Position numbers and translations under genes: made by a program
The notes under the pieces: generated by a model
Seen by the model: the letters and a program-made list of their open reading frames with translations, nothing else
Told to the model about the DNA's origin: nothing
Databases searched by the model: none
In this document: piece by piece, positions 59,163-64,000 of the stretch
How positions within the stretch are numbered: the stretch's first letter is position 1
Layout of the letters: the number at the start of each line of letters is the position of its first letter
Source: Pristionchus mayeri
Lineage: Eukaryota; Nematoda; Chromadorea; Rhabditida; Neodiplogasteridae
DNA length: 64,000 nt
NCBI GenBank assembly: GCA_036245805.1
Contig: BTRK01000002.1
Span: 23,615,067 to 23,679,066, forward strand
Direction of reading: 5' to 3'

Positions 59163-59967
59163 GAGGACGAAGTCCTACCTACAATTACTTGTCCAATTCC
59201 GTGTATCCTGATTATGCTCTTTGATCTACTCCCTCCGTTCACAGAGTACTCTAACCGTAGATTCTACACGCGGTTCCTAAGCAAACAATTGACGTGGAAA
59301 TAGCATAATAGCATATTTATTGCAAGGAATGTTTCTCCTTCTTCATCATCTCAGAAGAGAATCGATGGTTGATTGCGAATGATCGTCCTTTTCTGCAGAG
59401 CCTCTGAAATGAGTCACCCCCCCCCCCTCTACCCCTCAATTCACCTCCCCCCCTCTCCTCTCCCCATCTACCTCGTTCCCTCCTCCCCTCTCCCCTCCCT
59501 CCCCTCCTTCAAACCACCTTGACCCAACCGGGTGTTCCCTCTCCTCTTCGCTTCGGAACACGCACTACTAGGTACTACTACTCTCTCTCCCCCCCCCTTC
59601 TGTCTCTCTACTTTTTCACTAGCCCCGATTTGAATCGATTCTCGAAGTAGTGTACTGTATCGTGCTTGTTGTGCCTACTAGTGCACTTTCGAAAGAGGTG
59701 GCCTCATCGGTCTCTTCTTCTCTCTTCTTCTTCTCCTTTCCTCTCTCCTTATCTGTCCATCCTCGCAGTACTCACTCTGTGTGCCTGTGTCTGATCAATG
59801 TAGGCTCAGAGGGCGAGAGAGGAGAGAGTCCAGAGATACAAAGATACTCTGTATTTGGCCGCGCCGTTTGTAAGTGTGTGTGTGCCCAGGCGGTCCGCGC
59901 CCCCGCGTGTATCCGCACCTGGCGCGTCATCCCATCCGCGGTCCGCACGCTCCCGTGAGGTGGCGCG
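59163..59967. other. Spacer and 5' region of the VEPH1/melted homologue
   Basis: Very pyrimidine-rich at 59400-59620 with C runs (59418-59426, 59590-59598). It turns G/C-rich with many CpG between 59865 and 59967, just before the ATG, unlike the rest of the window. No gene seen. Confidence 0.4.
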
Positions 59968-62900
59968 ATGCACGCGCTGATGGTGCGTGTGCTGGAGGGC
60001 CGACAGCTGAATTCGGCTGGCCAACTCTTCTCCATCTCTGACTATGACGTCATCACTGACTTGGTAAGTCATTTTATCGTTCAAAATCTCTAAATATTCC
60101 TACGTTGAACAACGATTTGCAGCACACGACATTCGCCAGACTAAAGGATATTTTCAATGCGCAAGGGTTCTTGGAGAGAGAAGTCGACAAGGAAGTTGTC
60201 TCCATCGTAGTTACTCGAATCACTGCTGCTATACGGTAATCGATTGTGATAAAAACATTGTTCGCAAACAGTCGTTGTAGGACGACGAACTCGATGGAGA
60301 CGTACTGTGCCGAAATGGTGGATGTGTTGGTGGCCGCACTACGGTAATCGATTGATTCGTCATGGAGTACGGTATTCCTTGCAGGCATCCGATGGTGGTT
60401 CTCGAGAAGGGCGAAGTAGTCGATTCTCCCCATTGCAAGATTGCCACTGAACTTATCTCGAGTCTTTTCCTCGTTAGCTCCCCTCTTCTTCCTCTTCTTC
60501 CTTGCAATATTTGCTCAGTGTTACTTGACCTCTCTTTGAAGAGTTGAGATATTCTTCCTTTCAAATGGGATAGAATTTTAAAAAAAGAAACAAATTCATT
60601 TCAGCACTACTCGAAGAAGTCAGTGATGACTCTGGCCATTCCAGTCGCCCTGCAAGCTCTCTCCACGGGACATCCAGATCTGGTACTTCCATCCTTCACT
60701 TCCCATCCATCTGAAGCCATAAATTTCCTGTTTTCATGAGAACATAATTCAACTTAGATATTCTGAAGCAAAGTCGTGTCGTACTTTATTCAGTAACACA
60801 CCATGAGTGGGATGCAATTCTCCTAGATAGTGTCTTCATGACTCCGTCTTCATTACTCGTAGACAATTCCCCATGTGCGAAAGCAGCTTTCTCAATGATG
60901 AGACTGACAATTACTGGCTGCAGGTTCGTTCTACGACCTCCTACATCTCGCTGGCTGCGATCTACAACCATCGAGCACTCGCCCACTACTCGATTCAGAT
61001 CATCACACTCATCGTCGCCGGTTCGGTTTTGAATTCATTGATGGGGTGAAATTACTCTGAATCTCTGAATGTTGGAGAAGTGTACAGATGCACGCAGGGA
61101 TTGAACTGGGAGAGGGAGATAAACATGAACCTTCCCGAAAGAGTAGCACCCATCCATCCATCCATCCTTCTCCTTGCCTTTCGGTCAATGCAAACACTGC
61201 GGGAGAGAAGGGAGAGATAATGGAAGTGACTGGTAGGAAACCCGAGACTCCACTCATGCCACTCAATACGAGAAGCTGCCCATTCTTCGCCCTAATCACT
61301 CCTTTTTTCAATCGACTTTTGATCTACCCTTTGTCAGCAGTCCCCTTGAGTCATCGAAATGATCAGAAAAGGGAAGAGAAAGAGAGAACGATTCCCGTGT
61401 CAGAATGTTGACACAGCTGAGTCATTCCTTCTGAAAAGACGCCATGAATTTGTCGAAAACAACTGGAAGTTCCCTCCCAAACATGCCCTCAGGCAACGAC
61501 CGCAAATTAATTAGTCCCGATTATCTAATTATGACGTAATGAGAAGCGCATAAATTAGCCTTGAGGTCGCGGAACTGCCTGGTTACGTCACAAGGAGTGA
61601 TTGAGCTTCTCCCCACTCTCCGCCAAACCTGTACTCTCTTGTTCTGATCTGACAGCCGTCTCTCCTATCTGTACACTCTTTCGTCTTCCCTCGTGTGTCT
61701 GCACTCTCTTCAATCTAAGTTATCTCTCGACCAACCCGTTCCAAGGCCTTTTGATGACGAAAGCAGCGCGAAGGTTTAGAGAGAAGGGAACGAGGGAAGG
61801 AAAAGGGCTGATAGGAGAGGGATCAGCTGAGATACCGAGGAAGATCATCCATTGGGGAAGAAGATGAGCATTGCCCATGAAGAAGAATTGAAATCGATCA
61901 GATCCCAATCGAAAGATGCACAATTCAATAGGTATTCTTAAAGTCTGAGATAAAATCGGAGAATCTCACTTACAGTTAGATAAAAATTGAGATAAATAGT
62001 CTTGAAGAGGCCTGAAGAGAAACAGAAGAGGATGCAACTTGATAAATGGACTCTTCGACAGAAAAATCCATCTCAGGCAACTACTCTCTGTGTCGAGTTC
62101 TTCCCCAGATCTACCCTGAGAATCGTGAGCCCGTCCATGCCCATCTACATCAGCTTCTCAGGTGAGGGAAACTTCGTCCAAGTGTAAGCTTTGCTGCTCT
62201 CGAGTCATATCGACGTTATCTTGTTTCGTACGAGTATCGCAGATGCGTCGAAGAGTGCCATGCCGTTGAAACATCCCCCCTTAATCAATCCAATATGAAG
62301 GACTCCTCTTGAGGTTGCTGGACACGGCCGAGGCAGCGGATCGAGTCTCCCTCATCATGCTGGCCAGTATTGTCGCCAACCACAAACCAGATGTGAGCGA
62401 AATTACGCTATCCCTGAATAGTTTTAGTTCCTTCGTTTGTTTCAACTGAAGAATAAAAATGATGAAATTGAGCAATGAAGTCCTTGATTCAGTTGCTTCT
62501 TCCTTTCCTCCATCCCCTCATTCGATATCTTCCTTCCTCTGCAACTTGCACTGCTGTACTCCACATCCTCAACTCGTTCGTCTCCCAGGGAAGAACAAAG
62601 GTATTCTCGCATCTGATCACGTAATACTATATTTCATTGTTCGAGAAGAATACTGAAAACAATTGAAAGGCTCAGTAAATTTAAAGTAAACCAAATTCAT
62701 AAATTCAGGAATTGGTTGACTACGTCCACGTGCTGTGCAAGGCTATCGACGATCCCGAACTTTCGTCCAACCACGCCCAGATGGCCAAAGTAAGGAGTGG
62801 ACTGATTATTTCACTAACTGAATCTTTATTGATGAGCAGAAAAATCGTACATTTCACTTTCTTCCAAACTCTGAAATGGTGGAATAAGTGCTTCCCTCAG

Positions 62901-64000
62901 ATCCTCGCCTCGATCGGTCGTCGTTCTCCTTCTCTCGCTTCTCTCGCAATGGACAGTCTCGTCAACTGCACTTATCGGTCAGTGAGAAACTCTCACGAAT
63001 ATTGAACTTTGCTTTACGAATGATGAAGCTAATAAGGTAGTAATTCCATCTTCTTGAAATTACTCATAATATCTGCAGTCTCTGCTCTGGCTTCGATAGC
63101 GTGAAGATGACCCCTGGTGGGAGCACCGAGAGCGTCACTGCAGAGACACTTCCAGTATTGCTGACGCAGATAGAGAGTCAGTTGCATTGTGATGACCTTC
63201 CCGCTTTTTTTGTGCGCAAAAGTGTATCTGACCCACTTCAGGTGTAGGCGAAACGTATCCACAATCGCTAGCTCCCCATCTGGGCGCGCTGCGGCGATTA
63301 GCGCGCTTTCCGGGAACTTCGCGACAGATCGAGAGGATACTGGCGCAGAGCGGGTGAGTTGACGCAGTTCATTAGCTATCGGAAAGTTGATAAATAGTGC
63401 GTGGATTGCAGGATGATGGCGGACGACGATGTGACGATAATCTCGATCAAATCAGGAGGACCCATCTATGAAGGAGTCAATCGAGGTCAGAGATGAACTT
63501 GAACGAGAAACACATAAATGCAGAACAGAATGAAAATTTTAAATGTTGTGTCCTCGAATAAGAGAAATACGACTAGGAAAATCAGGAAGGCAAAATGGAG
63601 TGACACTCTGCAGATGCGTCATGTGATTCTCTGTCTTTGCTCTCGAAGAGAAGTATTCCTCCTCCCTCCTCCACCACCTCCACCATCAACAGCTACAATC
63701 TCCCCGCCTACATCGTATCGTATGTTTGTTTACACTCCCGTAATTTCTTAGGCTCATAAAGTAGGGATCGTAAGCCTAAAATGAGAATGGTTTGAAAGGG
63801 GGTGGGGGGGGGGGCAAATTAATGAAAGTTAATGAACTACAAGCACTCGGCGCTTCTGCACAATCCAGGACAATGCAATATTCGCGAATGATTTTGTATT
63901 TGCATTCGCTATGTAGACACGAATATTCATCCTACATTGGACTAAGACAGTTATTTGGATACCCACAAGTACCCTAGTAACACTTATCACACTTATGTAA
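59968..64000 (+). CDS. Melted/VEPH1 homologue, N-terminal part (runs off the window)
   Basis: Melted is a membrane-associated adaptor with a C-terminal PH domain acting in insulin/TOR and FOXO signalling in flies; VEPH1 is the vertebrate relative. Readable exons: 59968-60063 ([20 protein letters not shown]), 60123-60235, 60281-60343, 60385-60471 ([14 protein letters not shown]), 60605-60680 ([19 protein letters not shown]), 60924-61020 ([19 protein letters not shown]), 62077-62161 ([20 protein letters not shown]), about 62302-62393 ([20 protein letters not shown]), 62490-62600, 62710-62789, about 62900-62978, about 63080-63179, 63246-63351 ([20 protein letters not shown]) and 63413-63484. This alpha-helical repeat region aligns in order with VEPH1. 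The join between 62161 and 62302 does not keep frame by eye. The PH domain would be outside. Confidence 0.85.

Overview
The window is nuclear DNA of a nematode, probably clade V (rhabditid or diplogastrid). The evidence is intron-dense genes, many introns of 39-60 bases ending in TTTCAG or TTGCAG, AG acceptors directly before start codons as expected for spliced-leader addition, and gene families with good worm counterparts. The many small exons would suit a Pristionchus-like diplogastrid, but that is inference. Nothing bacterial is present.

Layout. 27-15415 (+): 3' part of a multi-PDZ scaffold gene (mpz-1/MPDZ type) with eight PDZ domains in the window. 15416-22046: repeat-rich spacer holding three copies of one unnamed element, a candidate secreted IL-17-like gene with frame problems (17201-18146, -), a mariner-type MITE, a tRNA-like sequence and a decayed copy of an mpz-1 exon. 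22047-27455: a 5.4-kb palindrome. Its arms each carry an 0.82-kb TIR element and a captured fragment of a sorbitol dehydrogenase exon, and its centre is a 1.6-kb array of 21-base repeats. 27481-28064: a second foldback element. 28146-30128 (+): a TSSK-like kinase whose C-terminus carries two zinc fingers. 30660-34126 (-): sorbitol dehydrogenase, with a BTB-domain gene nested in one intron on the other strand (31669-32602). 34127-42724: a long gene-poor stretch. 42725-45929 (+): a class A peptide GPCR resembling FMRFamide receptors. 46878-48834 (+): a 60-residue PCP4/PEP-19-like IQ protein. 49033-55529 (-): NOM1/SGD1, a nucleolar MIF4G/MA3 ribosome-biogenesis factor, with a 925-bp foldback transposon in one intron. 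56359-57683 (-): an unrecognised coiled-coil protein. 58080-58514 (+): a small secreted EGF-like protein with TATA and GATA sites, followed by its decayed duplicate. 59968 to the end (+): N-terminal part of a melted/VEPH1 homologue.

The genes are not one pathway. MPZ-1, the neuropeptide-type GPCR and the PEP-19-like calmodulin binder are all plausible neuronal genes; SORD, NOM1 and VEPH1 are metabolic or growth genes. The most unusual object is the palindrome. If transcribed it would fold into a long hairpin containing sequence of the sorbitol dehydrogenase gene 3-7 kb away, so it could be a natural source of small RNAs against that gene. All exon borders are read by eye.
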